From the NCBI RefSeq assembly GCF_050624435.1, contig NC_134542.1, forward strand, positions 111,459,677 through 111,523,676: a DNA stretch of 64,000 nucleotides, written 5' to 3'. The position numbers and the translations under genes were made by a program. The notes under the pieces were generated by a model that saw nothing but the letters and a program-made list of their open reading frames with translations, did not search any database and was not told the DNA's origin. This DNA comes from Tenrec ecaudatus (lineage: Eukaryota > Chordata > Mammalia > Afrosoricida > Tenrecidae). Below, piece by piece: positions 43,455 through 54,480 of the stretch (position 1 is its first letter; every line of letters begins with the position of its first letter).

Positions 43455-43780
43455 ATGGTGTTGGTGAAGAATATTGAAAATATCATGGACTGCTTGAAGA
43501 ACAAGCACATGCATCTTGGAGGATATACACTCAAAATGCTCCTTAAAATCAAGGATGGTGAGACTTCATCTAACTAACTTTTAGCATGTTATCAAGAGGG
43601 ACTAGTTCACTGAGAAATACTTGGTCAAGGAGCAGTGGAAAAGAAGACCTCCAGTGAGACGGATTGCAAATTGACTACAACAAAAGGTTCAATCGCAATA
43701 ATTGTGAGGATGGCAGAAGATCAAGCAGTGTCCCCCTCAGTTAAATGTAAGGTTGCTATGAATCAGAAGGTACATGCATC
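43455..43780 (+). mobile_element. RTE-clade LINE 3' end
   Basis: 'gttggtgaagaatattgaaa', 'tcatggactgcttgaagaac', 'actcaaaatgctccttaaaa', 'agcatgttatcaagagggac', 'tccagtgagacggattgcaa' and 'aatcgcaataattgtgagga' follow the RTE 3' order. It ends near 'gctatgaatcagaagg', the counterpart of the SINE TATGAGTCGGAA end. Confidence 0.8.
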
Positions 43781-44100
43781 CCAGTAAACTTGATAACTGT
43801 TCCTCAAGGATACAAGGCAATAACAAGAATCTATTTGAAAGTTTTAAGAAAATTGGGGGCTGCATTGGTTTAAAAAAGGGCAGGAAAGTTTTATGGAGTG
43901 ATTTTATATCTCTTGTGCAGTGAAAATATATCTTTCATTCTAATCAACATAATTAAGCATGGAAATCTGAAAGGAGGCCACATAAAAAGCAAAATTACAA
44001 TTTGAAAAATCTTTCTACATTAAGCTATTAATTGAATGACCTCTTAAAATAAGTTGAGAGTGTTTCTAATATGAAAAGTGGAAGTGCAATGATAGGAATT
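43781..44100. other. No recognised feature
   Basis: Unassigned AT-rich DNA. Confidence 0.5.
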
Positions 44101-44104
44101 GGAA

Positions 44105-44272
44105 AATCCAAACTTGCTGACTCATAGAAACCCCCTGAGGATTTCTGAGATTGTAAGTCTTTACAGGGGTAGAACGGCGAGTCTTTCTCCCATGAAGGTT
44201 CTGGTGGTTTTGAATTGCCAACCATTCAGATCGCAATCCAATGTGTAACCACTGCCCCACCAGAGTTTCAGT
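44105..44272 (-). mobile_element. AfroSINE-type SINE
   Basis: 'tgctgactcatagaaacccc', 'tgagattgtaagtctttaca', 'agtctttctcccatgaaggt', 'ttttgaattgccaaccattc' and 'gtaaccactgccccaccaga' form the reversed SINE. The final GTTTC replaces the usual GCTCC at the 5' tip. Confidence 0.83.
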
Positions 44273-44439
44273 TAAATATAAAGGTAATATATGTTAAACA
44301 TGAAGAATGCATTCTCTTCCTCAATTAAAATACAGAGTGTTGAGAAAATTACATCTTGTAATATAAACATAAAAATATCCTCAGTACAATAAAATGAAAT
44401 GGATTAAATATTTTTCAAAGCTAACATATATTGATAAAT

Positions 44440-44775
44440 GCGAAGCCATAATATGCAATCATTGTGGAAAACAATATGGTACTACCTAAAGAATACCAGA
44501 TGATCAAGTAATACCTTTGCTGGGCATGTATCCCAAAGAAATAAGTGATGGAACACTAACAGTTATGCTATCCAAGGTGCACTGCAGCACAGTTCACAAC
44601 AGCAAGAAGCTGGAAGCTGCCCATCAGTAGAATGCATAAAGAAACCCTGATGTATACTCACAAGGGAATATTATGCACTCCTTAAAAACAGAGATAAACT
44701 CAGAAAATACCTCATGACTTGACTGGAAACCATAATGTTGAATAAAACTAGTCAATCACAAAAAGACAAATATTT
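44440..44775 (+). mobile_element. LINE-1 ORF2 distal relic
   Basis: 'tcattgtggaaaacaatatg', 'gatgatcaagtaataccttt', 'tgctgggcatgtatcccaaa', 'ctgcagcacagttcacaaca' and 'gcaagaagctggaagctgcc' are well-known landmarks of the last part of mammalian L1 ORF2. The frame is broken. The LTR-like element at 44778 follows directly. Confidence 0.82.
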
Positions 44776-44777
44776 TA

Positions 44778-45283
44778 TGTGAGTTAGTTAAAGTTTATTG
44801 TGCCAATCTGGTCAATAAACACATGTAGGGCAATTGAAGGGCGGAGAGATAAATGGCTCAGTGAGCCTCGCCTTTCTAGTTCTCCATCTCTTGCTTTCTG
44901 ATGGTCAGACTAGGGTGCAGCTTCCTTAGTCAGTTCCCTGCTTCAGCTGGCAAGGCTCACTTCCTGCAAGACATCCCCAAGGAGCAGCCACATGGATCTA
45001 CCCCAGTGCAACCTTGGGTGCTGGAGGAGCCGTGTGGAGACCCTTGCCAGCGCTGAGATTTACGTTTTTGCCTTTCTTCCTGTAGTTGGTGTCATTGCAT
45101 GTGTGAGATGCAGGAGGACTTTGTGCATTGCTGTCAGAAATACGGGTTAATGATGTACTTATGGGCTCAGGCAGCGCTGGGTTGGGATGTTTTCTTGATG
45201 TGCACTTACCCTTTTTATAAAACTCTCTTATACATATGGGTTTCTGTGGATTTGTTCTCCAAAGTACCCAGACTAACACAGTA
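44778..45283 (+). mobile_element. LTR-like element, longer subfamily, copy 3
   Basis: 'tttattgtgccaatctggtc', 'aataaacacatgtagggcaa', 'ttgaagggcggagagataaa', 'tagtcagttccctgcttcag', 'tcacttcctgcaagacatcc', 'ggatgttttcttgatgtgca' and 'caaagtacccagactaacac' followed by AG. It matches 51468-52003 block for block. The second half matches the copies at 26290 and 42955, while the first half has a different middle, so this is a second subfamily. Confidence 0.68.
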
Positions 45284-45442
45284 TGAATGTACAACTCTAG
45301 AGGTAAACACAAAGAAGAAGGCAGGTTTCTGTTATCAGTTTCATAAATTTTCTAATCTGGTCTTCTAAGCAATGAGGTAGGGAGCCTGCCTTACATCATG
45401 AAACATATATCAACCTCCCCCTTCCTCTCTCAAAGTTCCAGC
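45284..45442. other. No recognised feature
   Basis: Short unassigned stretch between the LTR-like element and the L1 tail. Confidence 0.5.
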
Positions 45443-47610
45443 TTATTTATTTATTTAATCATTTATTGGGGATTCATACAACTCTTATCACAATCCATAC
45501 ATCCATCCATTGTGTCAAGCACATTTGTACATTTGTTGCTATCATTGTGCTCAAAACATTTTCTTTCTACTTGAGCCCTTGGTATCAGCTCCTCATTATT
45601 CCCCTCCCTCCCAAGCCCTTCCCCCCTCATGAATCCTTGATAATTTATAAATTATTACTATTTTTTTCATTTAGTACACTGTCCAATGTCTCCTTTCACC
45701 TACTTTTCTGTTGTCCATTCCCCAGAGAAGAGGGTATAATCAGTTCCCCTTTCTCCCCCACCTTACCCTTACACTTACCCTCCTGGTATCTCTACTCCAT
45801 TATTGGTTCTGAGGGGTTTATCAGTCCTGGATTACCTGTGTTTCCAGCTCTTATCTGTACCAGTGTACATCCTCTGGTCTACCCAAATTTTTAGGGTAGA
45901 ATTGGGATTAGGAGAGTGGGGGGAGGAGGAAGCATTAAAGAAATAGAGGATAGTTACATTTTTCGATGCTATGCCGTACCCTGACTGGCTTGCCTCCTCC
46001 CCACTACCTTTCTGTAAAGGGATGTCCAGTTGCCTACAGATGGGTTTTGGGTCTCCACTTCACACTCCCCTTCATTCACAAAGATATAATTTTTTTGTTC
46101 TTTGATGCCTGATACCTGATCCCATTGACACCTTGTGATTACACAGGCTGGTGTGCTTCTTCCATGTGGGTTTTTTTGCTTCTCAGCTGTATGGCCACTA
46201 GTTTATCTTCAAGCCCTTAAGACTGCAGGCACTATATCTTTTGATGTCGGGGCACCATCAACTTTCTTCACCACATTTGCTTATGCACCAGCTTTGTCTT
46301 CAGTGATTATGTCAGGAAGGTGAGCTTCATGGAATACCAGGTTATTAAAACAAAGTGTTCTTGCATTGAGGGAGTACTTAAGTAGAGGCCCATTGTCCAT
46401 CTGCTACCTTCATACTAAACCTAAAGATATAAACACATAGATCTATTTCCCCATCATCATATAAAAATATATTTGTACATGCCTGTATTTAGACCTCTAT
46501 AAATGCCCTTGGCCTCCCAGTTCCTTCCTGTATTACTTTTACTTTCCTCTTGTCCCACTATCATGTTCAATCTTCATTTGAGTTCCAGTAATTCCTCTTG
46601 GTTACATTGTCCTTGATCAAGTGCTACCAGGTTCCCTACACCCTCCTCACCATCAATTTTAGATCACCTTTTGTTCTCTTGTCCCTGGGGTTGTTAACGC
46701 TCACTTCTTTCCCCCTCCTTTTCCTCTCCTCTGTCCCCCTGGAATCATTGGTCTGTTGTTTTCTCCTCCCAATTGTTTATCATGCCTAGGTTATCTAGAT
46801 AGAAATGCAGAGATAATAATATGCACACAAAAACACAGCACAAGGAAGCAACAAAAGAAAACAAAACAACAACATCAACAAAACCAATGATTAAAAAAGA
46901 AAAAAGCCTGTAAATAGTTCAAGGTCTGCTTGTTGACCTTTAGGTGTGTTTTCCAGTTAAATCTGATGGGGTACCATGCCCTGGCCCCTTAGTCTATTTT
47001 TGGTATTCCTTTGGGATTACATTGCTCTGTTCCCTTTGTTGTTCTGTTGCAGCCCCTTAGTCTTTCACTTCAGTGTGGTGGCATCTGGTCAGGCACAATT
47101 CCTGCACTGTGTCTCCAGTGTTGTCTCCTGTAGTGCTATGGGTCAGTGCGGGATGTTGTGTCTCATAGTGGGGTCAGCCCTATTCTCCTCTGTGTGTATT
47201 GGCTGCACTGAGCAGGAATATTGTCTTCAGGGCTTGGTGGACCAGGATGTGCTCCACTCTCTTCCTCTCCCTTCATTTGCTCCTGTGTGCTCTGATCAGA
47301 CATGTCTCTCTCCCTGAGCTGTATCTTCAGTGAGATCCTCTAAAGTGAATTCTACTTCAGGGAAGGGGGAGGGACTGTCCACATAGTTTCAGTTTCAGCC
47401 CAGCCCTCAGACCTCTCCATTGACTCTGTGCTTCATGCTGGTATGTTGCATTCACATCTTGAAGTACCAGGTTGAAGTCTGGCCCCTCTTTCCCTGTGGA
47501 CATATAAACAATACCCTCCCCTTGGCTGGGTTATATGTACAGCTTAGAAAATGCTTCAACAGTGGAGAGCTCACGTCAGTTAAGGTGAGTTTTTCAAGAT
47601 GTTGATTTTC
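45443..47610 (-). mobile_element. LINE-1 3' UTR, longest copy, not inverted
   Basis: The tail is at the left (TTTATTGGGGATTCATACAA). The standard blocks follow once each: 'cttgagcccttggtatcagc', 'tttagggtagaattggga', 'tgatacctgatcccattgac', 'tggtgtgcttcttccatgtg' and 'tcaggaaggtgagcttcatg'. The upstream UTR continues with 'aaaacaaagtgttcttgcat', 'cctcttgtcccactatcatg' and 'ttatctagatagaaatgcag'. The region 46950-47610 is C/T-rich and gene-free and is tentatively the most upstream UTR. It has one copy of the ~250 bp unit that is doubled at 39.1 and 63.0 kb. The 113-codon frame at 46976-47317 has no domain. Confidence 0.75.
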
Positions 47611-47635
47611 ATGAAAGCTATGTATTCTGTACGTT

Positions 47636-49135
47636 GCTGTTGTTAGGCGCCATCAAGTTGTCTCTAACCTACAGTGACAAAACACACAACAGAACAAAAC
47701 ACAGCTCCGTTCTGCATCATCTTCAAAACTGTTCTGTGCTTGAGCTCAGGAATGTAGCCACCATGCTAATCCATCTCCTTCAGGGTCTTCCTCTCTTTTT
47801 CTTCCCCTCACTTTACCAAGCTTGCTGTCCTCCAAGGACTAGTCTCCCCTGACAACATGTCCAAAATATATAAGATGAAGACTTGCCTTTCTTGCCGCTA
47901 AAAGAGCACTCTGGCCACCAAACTTCTTGGAGGACAGATTTGTTTGGCCTTTTGACAGTCAGTGTTCTTCTCAAGCACCCAAATTCAAATGCATACATTC
48001 GTATTCAAAGTGCAGCCTTCACATGCATATGAAGTGATTGAAAGTATTGTGGCTTGTTTCAAACACACCTTAGGCCTCAAAATAAACTTCTTGCTTTTCA
48101 GTAATCAAAAAGAGGCCTTATGCAGCAGATTTACACAGTGCAACACATCTTTTGATCTTTTGACTGCTGCTTCATGAGGAATAATTGTGGATCCAAGTAA
48201 GATGAGATCCTTGACAACTTCAATTTTTTTCTCCAGTTATCATGGTTTTACCTGGTGGTTTAGTTGCGAGAATTTGGTCTTACCTTGAGTTGTAATCCAC
48301 ACTGAAGGTTGAAAATCTTTATCTTCATCAGCAAATGTTTCAAGTCTTCCTCACCTTCAGTAAGCAAGCTTGTGTCATTTGCATAGTGCTGGTTGTTAAT
48401 AAGCCTTTCTCCCAACCTGCTGCCACCTTCTTCTTCATACAAGTCAGATTCTTTAATTATTTACTGAACATAGAGATTGAGTAGTGCACTGAGAGGACAC
48501 AAACCTACATGTTTTCTGTTTTTGAACCATATGCAGTATTCCCTTGTGTTCACACAACTGCCCCTTCATCCATGTACAAGTTCTGTAAGAGCCCAGTGAA
48601 GTTTCGGGATTTACCATTCTCATCTAGGCTACCTCAGTTTGTTATGATTCACAAAGCCATGACATAGTCAATAAAACACAGGTTACCACCTTTCTGGTGT
48701 TCTCTGCTGCCAGTCAAGATCCATCTGACATCAGCTATGATATTCCACATTCCATGTCCTCCTCTGAATCCAGCCCGAAGCTCTGGCAACTCCCTGTCGG
48801 TGTCCTGATGCATCCGTTTTTACAAAATTCGCTTGAACTATGTTATCTATGCTATCATTATGCAATTTGAGCTTTCTTTTGGATTCAAATATGGATCTTT
48901 TTTAGTCAGTTGGCCAAGAATTTTTCTTCCAAATTTGCTACAATAGATGAGTGAATGTTCCAGTTCTTCATTCATTTTCTGAAATATTTCAATTGGTATT
49001 CCACGAATTCCTGGAGCCTTGATTTTGGCTAATGTTTTCAATGCAGCTTTTACTTCTTCCAGTTTGGAACTTTTTCATCTTGTACACATTCGTGTTGACT
49101 CTCTTGGGGAAATTTTTGAAGATTGATGAAGATAA
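47636..49135 (-). mobile_element. RTE-clade LINE, RT core to 3' end
   Basis: The 3' end is at the left ('gttgttaggcgccatcaagt'). The tail and C-terminal blocks are at 47690-48060. The palm region on the minus strand (48260-48442) reads HYANDTSLLTEGEEDLKHLLMKI, in which the catalytic YADD is mutated to YAND (48374-48385), so it would be inactive even in frame. Upstream coding blocks include 'tcctctgaatccagcccgaa', 'ttggccaagaatttttcttc' and 'attcctggagccttgatttt'. The copy is 5'-truncated or continues at 52580. Confidence 0.83.
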
Positions 49136-49645
49136 ATATATATATATGCAATTTGATTATTAATTTTTGAAAGTGAGAGTCCCTAGATCTTTCTTATGAA
49201 TTATAAATATCTATCTGGGCCAATAGTCTCTTGGTAGAAATTCTAAAAATAAGAGTAGAAAGTGTGAATAATAAATTCCATAACCCTAAATAACTGTACT
49301 AGAAACCAGTCATTCATTGAATTCAAGGTTTAAAAGCCATGTGAAATTTTAGATGTGATCTTCACTGTGAGGCAAAATCAATTGACAGCTTTTCAGAGAT
49401 GTTTGGGCTGTTTTTGAAGACCTGCATGTGAGCCTCCAGAGTGGTACAAATAATTAAGTAGATAAGCACCGTTAGCTGACAGTTTGGTATTTTGAACTCA
49501 CCCAGCAGTGTCTCAGAAAGAGAACCAGTGATCTGCTTCCAGAGAGCCCATAGCCTATGGAGCACAGTATGACACTTCTACATATGGTCTCACATTACAA
49601 AAGTTGGAACCAACTTTGTTTGCTTCTTTGATATGTGAATAAGGA
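49136..49645. other. No recognised feature
   Basis: A short (TA)n at 49136-49147, otherwise unassigned DNA. Confidence 0.5.
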
Positions 49646-49840
49646 GTGCCCTGGTGAAGCAAAAGATTAATTTAATTGACAACTAACTGAAAGGATAGAT
49701 AGTTGGGTTCACTCAGAGATTCCTGAAAAGAAAAGCCTGGAGTTATTTCTCCAAAAAATCAGTATTAACAAGCCCATTGGGCAAAGCCAAACTTGGACAC
49801 ATTTGGGGTCAGGAAGAGTCAAAATTAACTTGGTGGTGGT
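49646..49840 (+). mobile_element. Older AfroSINE-type SINE
   Basis: 'ggagtgccctggtgaagc' (head), 'aactaactgaaaggatagat', 'tgggttcactcagagattcc', 'gttatttctccaaaaaatca', 'acacatttggggtcaggaag' and 'attaacttggtggtgg' follow the older SINE subfamily, with the ACACATGGGGTC-like block. The divergence suggests an ancient insertion. Confidence 0.7.
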
Positions 49841-51465
49841 CATGCTATGTGAGTGAACAGTGCGAGTTTCCCCCCACCCCGAAATGTAAAATTCGTTTTA
49901 AAAGCATTTTCTTAAATATTACTTTTACTCAAAAAAATTCACAGGTAATAAAATGCTTGGAAGGAAGACTATGAGGAACCAAATGAGTCTAAACTAAGAG
50001 ATTCCATACCAACCACCCCATGCAATCAGGCCTCCAAATTCCATTTGTTTGGGACAGCACTTAGCCTGACTCGGAAAGGCGTGCACGAAAAGAGATCTGC
50101 ACATCCCTGCAGGTGTCATCAACCCTTCTAAACAGAAAATTGATTTCAGCTATTTACCTGCATTTAGGGATCACAAGACCAAAGTTAGCAATAAGTCAGA
50201 AGAAATGACAATATGTTGCTAAGCAGAGACCCTAAATCAGGCGGTGAATGTGAAGTCTGAGGATGAGATGAACACAGAAAGCAATCAGGCGGTGCCAAAA
50301 CAAATTAACCTTTGGAACCCTTGTTACTAATGGAAAGTTGAAGCCGACAGCCCTGTGTACACTTGTCAGGTCAGTCGAGCGCCCTTTCATACGTCATAAT
50401 CAACAAACGCGTAGGAGGAATGTTTGGACTCAGATGCTCTGAGCTGAGCAATATTCTTGATAAATAGGCAGCTGTGCACCCTCATTCTCATTTTCTCTCT
50501 CTCTGTATAAAACATAATTTAAAATATCCACTTGCTACTTTTCCTGACATCCCTGACCCAGAGCAAATAAAACACGTGAGGCTGATTCTACCTCACCCTG
50601 GTATCCTAAGCAGCACTTCCAAATAGAGGAGAACATTAGCACTGTCTTCTCTCTCTCTAATTCGGAGAGCTTTTCCTAAGGTCAATAGACAATTATTCAT
50701 TGTCCCCGGGATGTTCCAACTGCAGGCCAAAGTTCAATCTCATTTCATAATAAATACATTTAAAATGTATAGCAACTAGGAACTATACTCACTAAAAAGC
50801 AATTCCGGATATACACTACATTGGAATATCAGAAAGTAAACATTTCATGATATTCAGATCAGTCTCAGTACTGTTTTCCTTACTGTTCATATTTGATACT
50901 GTTCACTTTCAGAGGGAGAGCATCACTGGCAGCAATTTTAAATGAACCCTAAAAAAGAACCAGAGTCCATGGAGCTATAAGAAAAGCCCACGAGGCATTC
51001 CTCAATTCGCTCCACTGTGATTGTGAGACAGGGTTCCATATACCTTCACATCTTCAACGCAGCCAAGTGCGAGGTGCCCAATGTGATTTCCAAGTTGCTA
51101 CCACTTCCCATGAATCAATAGTGCAAGATGGCTTTCGAGCATTCTAGCAGTGCCAGTTGACAGACAAAACTCTGAAAACATCTGCTAATAAAGCCCCATG
51201 AGGACCCTACCACCTTCTCTAGCCACTTCTTTGCCACTCTGCCCCCTGGAAATGTATCCACCAGGCTCCAGTCAGACTCATTTAGCTGCTACTACCCATG
51301 AAAACTGATCTGACTTGTCTGCTGACTCACCTTCTCCCTTTAACATCACTCTTCTAACTAATCACCTCTCTGTTTCAATAAATACTCCTTTCAGGTCTCG
51401 AGTTAACTTTTTATGATAAGCTTTTCCTGAGATTCCAAGATCGGATTATGCTCCCCTACTGAAGC
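49841..51465. other. Repeat-poor unique DNA
   Basis: No repeat family or gene is recognised over 1.6 kb. The composition is more balanced than in neighbouring AT-rich regions. A CAATAAA word near 51379 is the only polyadenylation-like signal in a C/T-rich tail (51200-51420), which could be an unrecognised LTR end or nothing. Confidence 0.45.
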
Positions 51466-51467
51466 AG

Positions 51468-52003
51468 TTACATTATTGTGCCAACCTGGCCGATAAACAC
51501 ATGTGGGGTACATTGAAGGGCGGAGGGATAAATGGCCTGGTGAGCCTCACCTTTCGAGTTCTCAGGTCTATTGTTTGTGATGGTCGGACCAGGGTGCAGC
51601 TGCCTTAGCCAGTTCCCTGCTTCAGCTGGCAAGGGTCACTTCCTGCAAGACATCCCCCAAGGAGAAGCCGCATTGACCTACCCTGATGTAGCTCTGGGTG
51701 CTGGAACAGCCAGATGCAGCCCTGGGTGCTGGAGCAGTTGTTTAGAGACCCCTACCAGAACTGAGATGCTTTCATGTGCACTGATCCGGCTTTCCTCCTG
51801 CAGTGGGCATCATTGCGTGCATTTTGTGAGATGGAGGAAAACTTTGTGGATTGGTGTCAGACATATAGGCTAATGTTGGACTTGTGGGCTTGGACAGCAC
51901 TGGGTTGGGATGTTTTCTTGATGTGTACTTACTCTTGATATAAAACTCTCTCTTATACATGAGTTTCTGTGGATGTGAGTCTCTAAAGGACCCAGAATAA
52001 CAC
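51468..52003 (+). mobile_element. LTR-like element, longer subfamily, copy 4
   Basis: 'cattattgtgccaacctggc', 'cgataaacacatgtggggta', 'cattgaagggcggagggata', 'ccagttccctgcttcagctg', 'acttcctgcaagacatcccc', 'gggatgttttcttgatgtgt' and 'aggacccagaataacac' align with 44778. An extra 'ctgggtgctgga' is present twice (about 51697 and 51721), a small internal duplication not seen in the other copy. The 100-codon frame at 51571-51873 is chance. Confidence 0.7.
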
Positions 52004-52033
52004 ACCTCCCTCATATTCCTAAAACACTGTTTC

Positions 52034-52075
52034 TTTTTAGGTCCATCAAGTTGATTCTGACTCACAGTTCATGTT
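52034..52075 (-). mobile_element. SINE 3'-end fragment
   Basis: 'ggtccatcaagttgattctg' and 'actcacag' are the reversed terminal block shared by SINE and RTE-type ends. Only about 40 bases are present. Confidence 0.45.
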
Positions 52076-52194
52076 GACTTCCCTAGTTGAAATGTACATG
52101 AGTAAAAACTGACTTAATCTATAGAAAAATGATTTAAAAGCTCAATTTTTTCGGTCAGAGTAAGGTCAGGGTCAACTGTGAAACTGATCATCAC

Positions 52195-52470
52195 ATTGCT
52201 TATAATTAAAATTAAAGTGAAGCTGAAAAAAATCACAAGTGAGAGCCAAAATATGATCTTCCGTATGCCCTACCTGAATTTGGAGACAATCTCAGGAACA
52301 GGTTTGATGCTTAGAACACTAATGGCTGAATGCCAATTGAGTTGTGAGTTGAATGCCATTGAGAACATTAAACACAGAGAACCAAAGGTCACCAAAAAAA
52401 AAATACAAGAAATAAAGAAGAGATCAAAACGGACATGAGAAGCAACTGTGAACTTGCTCCGGAATGCAGA
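52195..52470 (+). mobile_element. RTE-clade LINE fragment, 5' half
   Basis: 'agagccaaaatatgatcttc', 'gaatttggagacaatctcag', 'aggtttgatgcttagaacac' and 'gaatgccaattgagttgtga' match the 23385-23500 part of the longest RTE copy. The open frame 52178-52438 is in the coding sense but carries no complete domain. It lies opposite in orientation to the RTE pieces at 52580 and 53600. Confidence 0.68.
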
Positions 52471-52579
52471 GAAGATCGAGAGAGGAGGAAATGACGGTGC
52501 AAACGTGTTTTCTCCACAAGTGGTGACATGGGCCTCACTAGATGAAAAGCACTCTTTACCTGTCTCTTATAGCGCTGCT

Positions 52580-52768
52580 TCTATTACTCAAGGTTTTGCC
52601 CTTGGAATCCTTTAATAGTTCAATTTGAGTTTTGAAATTTTTCTTAAAAGATTTCAGCTTGAGGAATGTTAACTATATTTTACCCTTTGGGTTTTATAAC
52701 TCCTGATCTGTGCATATTTCATTATAATTGCTTTAAGTTCTGGGGCTAAGCTTTATAATTTCCTCCTT
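52580..52768 (-). mobile_element. RTE-clade LINE fragment (left of nested L1)
   Basis: 'agatttcagcttgaggaatg', 'ttttaccctttgggttttat', 'ctgatctgtgcatatttcat' and 'tataattgctttaagttctg' are RTE coding-region blocks on the reverse strand, the same zone as 41490-41545. The element is interrupted at about 52769 and resumes at 53599. Confidence 0.7.
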
Positions 52769-53598
52769 TTTTTAAGAGCTTTCTTGGCACTTCTTCCACA
52801 TATCATAATGTTCAGTAGTTCAGTCATACAAAGAAGCGTTGTACAAGCCTTACCACAATCAATTTTAGAACATAATGATCATTCTTGCATTTCTTTTTAT
52901 TAGTGTAATAATTATTCTTTTTAATTGTAGCAAAAATATACACAACAAAACATACTCCAACATGTTTATTCAGTGTCATCGACTGAATATATTTTTCTGG
53001 TTGTTCAACCATCATTGATACCCTTTTCCAAATCATTCCACCACCATTTACACAAAGTCCGTGCCCCCTAAGCAAAAACTCTTCTTCCTCCACCCATGGT
53101 CAACTTTAGTTTCTTTTTATTTGCAATAGTTCTCTTGATATAATATTCACATATCATACACTTCCATAGTTAACTTCCTTTTAAAAAGAGTTGTAATACA
53201 TACAACTCTTATCACAATCAGTTCTCGTGTCCCCTCCTCCCTCTCACATTCATTGATTGCTCCCTAATTCCCCTCATCCTTCCCACCTCCATTCCCTGAT
53301 AAACCATTGCATCCATTATTGCTTCTATGCGTCCACTCCTTCTGTATTTAATAAACTGGGAAGCCTAAAAAAGAAATGACACAAAAACCAAACTGAAGTA
53401 CTGTGTCTTATACAGTGATTAGATCCACCATAATCAAGTTTACAATCAGTTCTGTCTGATAGTAAAGCTGTTCGAGTCCCTTGCCTGTGACCCTAGGGGA
53501 CCTGCCGGAGGCTTCATCTATCTAAATCACTTGCACATAGATTTTGGGCTCCCACTGTCCTCCATATCCTTCTAAAAATTGGGTGTTCACAATGTAAG
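52769..53598 (-). mobile_element. Older LINE-1 3' UTR nested in an RTE
   Basis: A T-rich start, then 'cttaccacaatcaattttag', 'ttcagtgtcatcgactgaat', 'gttgttcaaccatcattgat', 'aattgatt'-type pyrimidine blocks, and the later part 'atcagttctgtctgatagta' and 'agattttgggctcccactgt'. The later part resembles the old L1 at 1245-1990. It may be two L1 tails joined, since a second T-rich start is seen near 53160. Decayed. Confidence 0.6.
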
Positions 53599-53745
53599 TT
53601 TTGGAATTTTCTGTTCAACTCTTTATATTTCATCATTTCTTTCTTGTGATTTAGCTATTCTATGTTCAAGAAAAATACTAGTCTCTTCTTACATTGACTG
53701 TGGTCTTACTTCTTTCCTTTTAACAAAATTAATTAGTTTATTTAT
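53599..53745 (-). mobile_element. RTE-clade LINE fragment (right of nested L1)
   Basis: 'ttggaattttctgttcaact', 'ctttatatttcatcatttct', 'gatttagctattctatgttc' and 'actagtctcttcttacattg' continue the RTE reverse-strand coding blocks directly after those at 52580-52768, with little or no gap. Confidence 0.68.
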
Positions 53746-54480
53746 TTTTAATGATTTCAGTGACATGGTATTCACATACCATACATATCAATAGTTCAAG
53801 CACATTCATAAGACATGTCCAGCCACCACAACAATCAGTACCAGGACATTTATTCTTCTTTGTTGTACTTGTTAGCTCTCCTATTCCTGCCAACCTCCCT
53901 GGCTATATCTCTTTGAAACTATTAAGTCTATTGTTGTCTCTATGGGTTTACCTATCCTGTGTTTCATATACAGAAAAAGATATGAAATGCAAACAAATGG
54001 CCCATCAACAGTGCAAGAATGAAACAGAAAAGTCTCAATCAAACACAAAGCAAAGCATAGTAAAAGCTGGAACAATTATAAAAATGGATCAAAAGAGCTG
54101 GCAAATAGGATTTTGTCTATCAGTGTCATCCACAGCCTTTTACAAACCAGGTGCTCAGAATCTAAGTTCTGATACTGGTTCTTCCTCTTGGTTTGGATTT
54201 TATTATTTAAAAATCTTGAATAACATAAGCGGGTGTTTCTTACATGTGGACTAACTTGATGCCTCCATTAGATGGCTGCTTGTTTTTTAATAAAACTTTA
54301 AGAGCCCAGACATTCTTTCTGATAGAAGGGCACCATCTGCTTTCTTCACCATTCTTTGCTATTGCCCCCATATCTGCAGTGATTACTTCATGTGGGCAGG
54401 TATTGAGGTACACCATGACAGAAGAACTCATTGTTCTGAGATTAGGGTTATGATTAAGCATGGGTTCAAAATAACATATA
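53746..54480 (-). mobile_element. Older LINE-1 3' UTR
   Basis: 'catggtattcacataccata', 'aagacatgtccagccaccac', 'ctctatgggtttacctatcc', 'gttctgatactggttcttcc', 'cttacatgtggactaacttg' and 'gaagggcaccatctgctttc' resemble a diverged form of the family's 3' UTR, with TTCCATGTGGGCT and GGGCACCATCAGCTTTC counterparts. The 167-codon forward frame at 53751-54254 has no domain and is chance. Confidence 0.62.

Noticed and set aside
45466..45894. 142-codon frame (and similar ones at 7936, 38469, 62456 and 63607)
   Set aside because: All are the same chance frame reading antisense through the pyrimidine-rich L1 3' UTR. Their mutual similarity reflects repeat copies, not a gene family.
53751..54254. 167-codon forward frame
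   Set aside because: It is antisense through an old L1 3' UTR. The translation has no domain, and the L1 block order explains the sequence.
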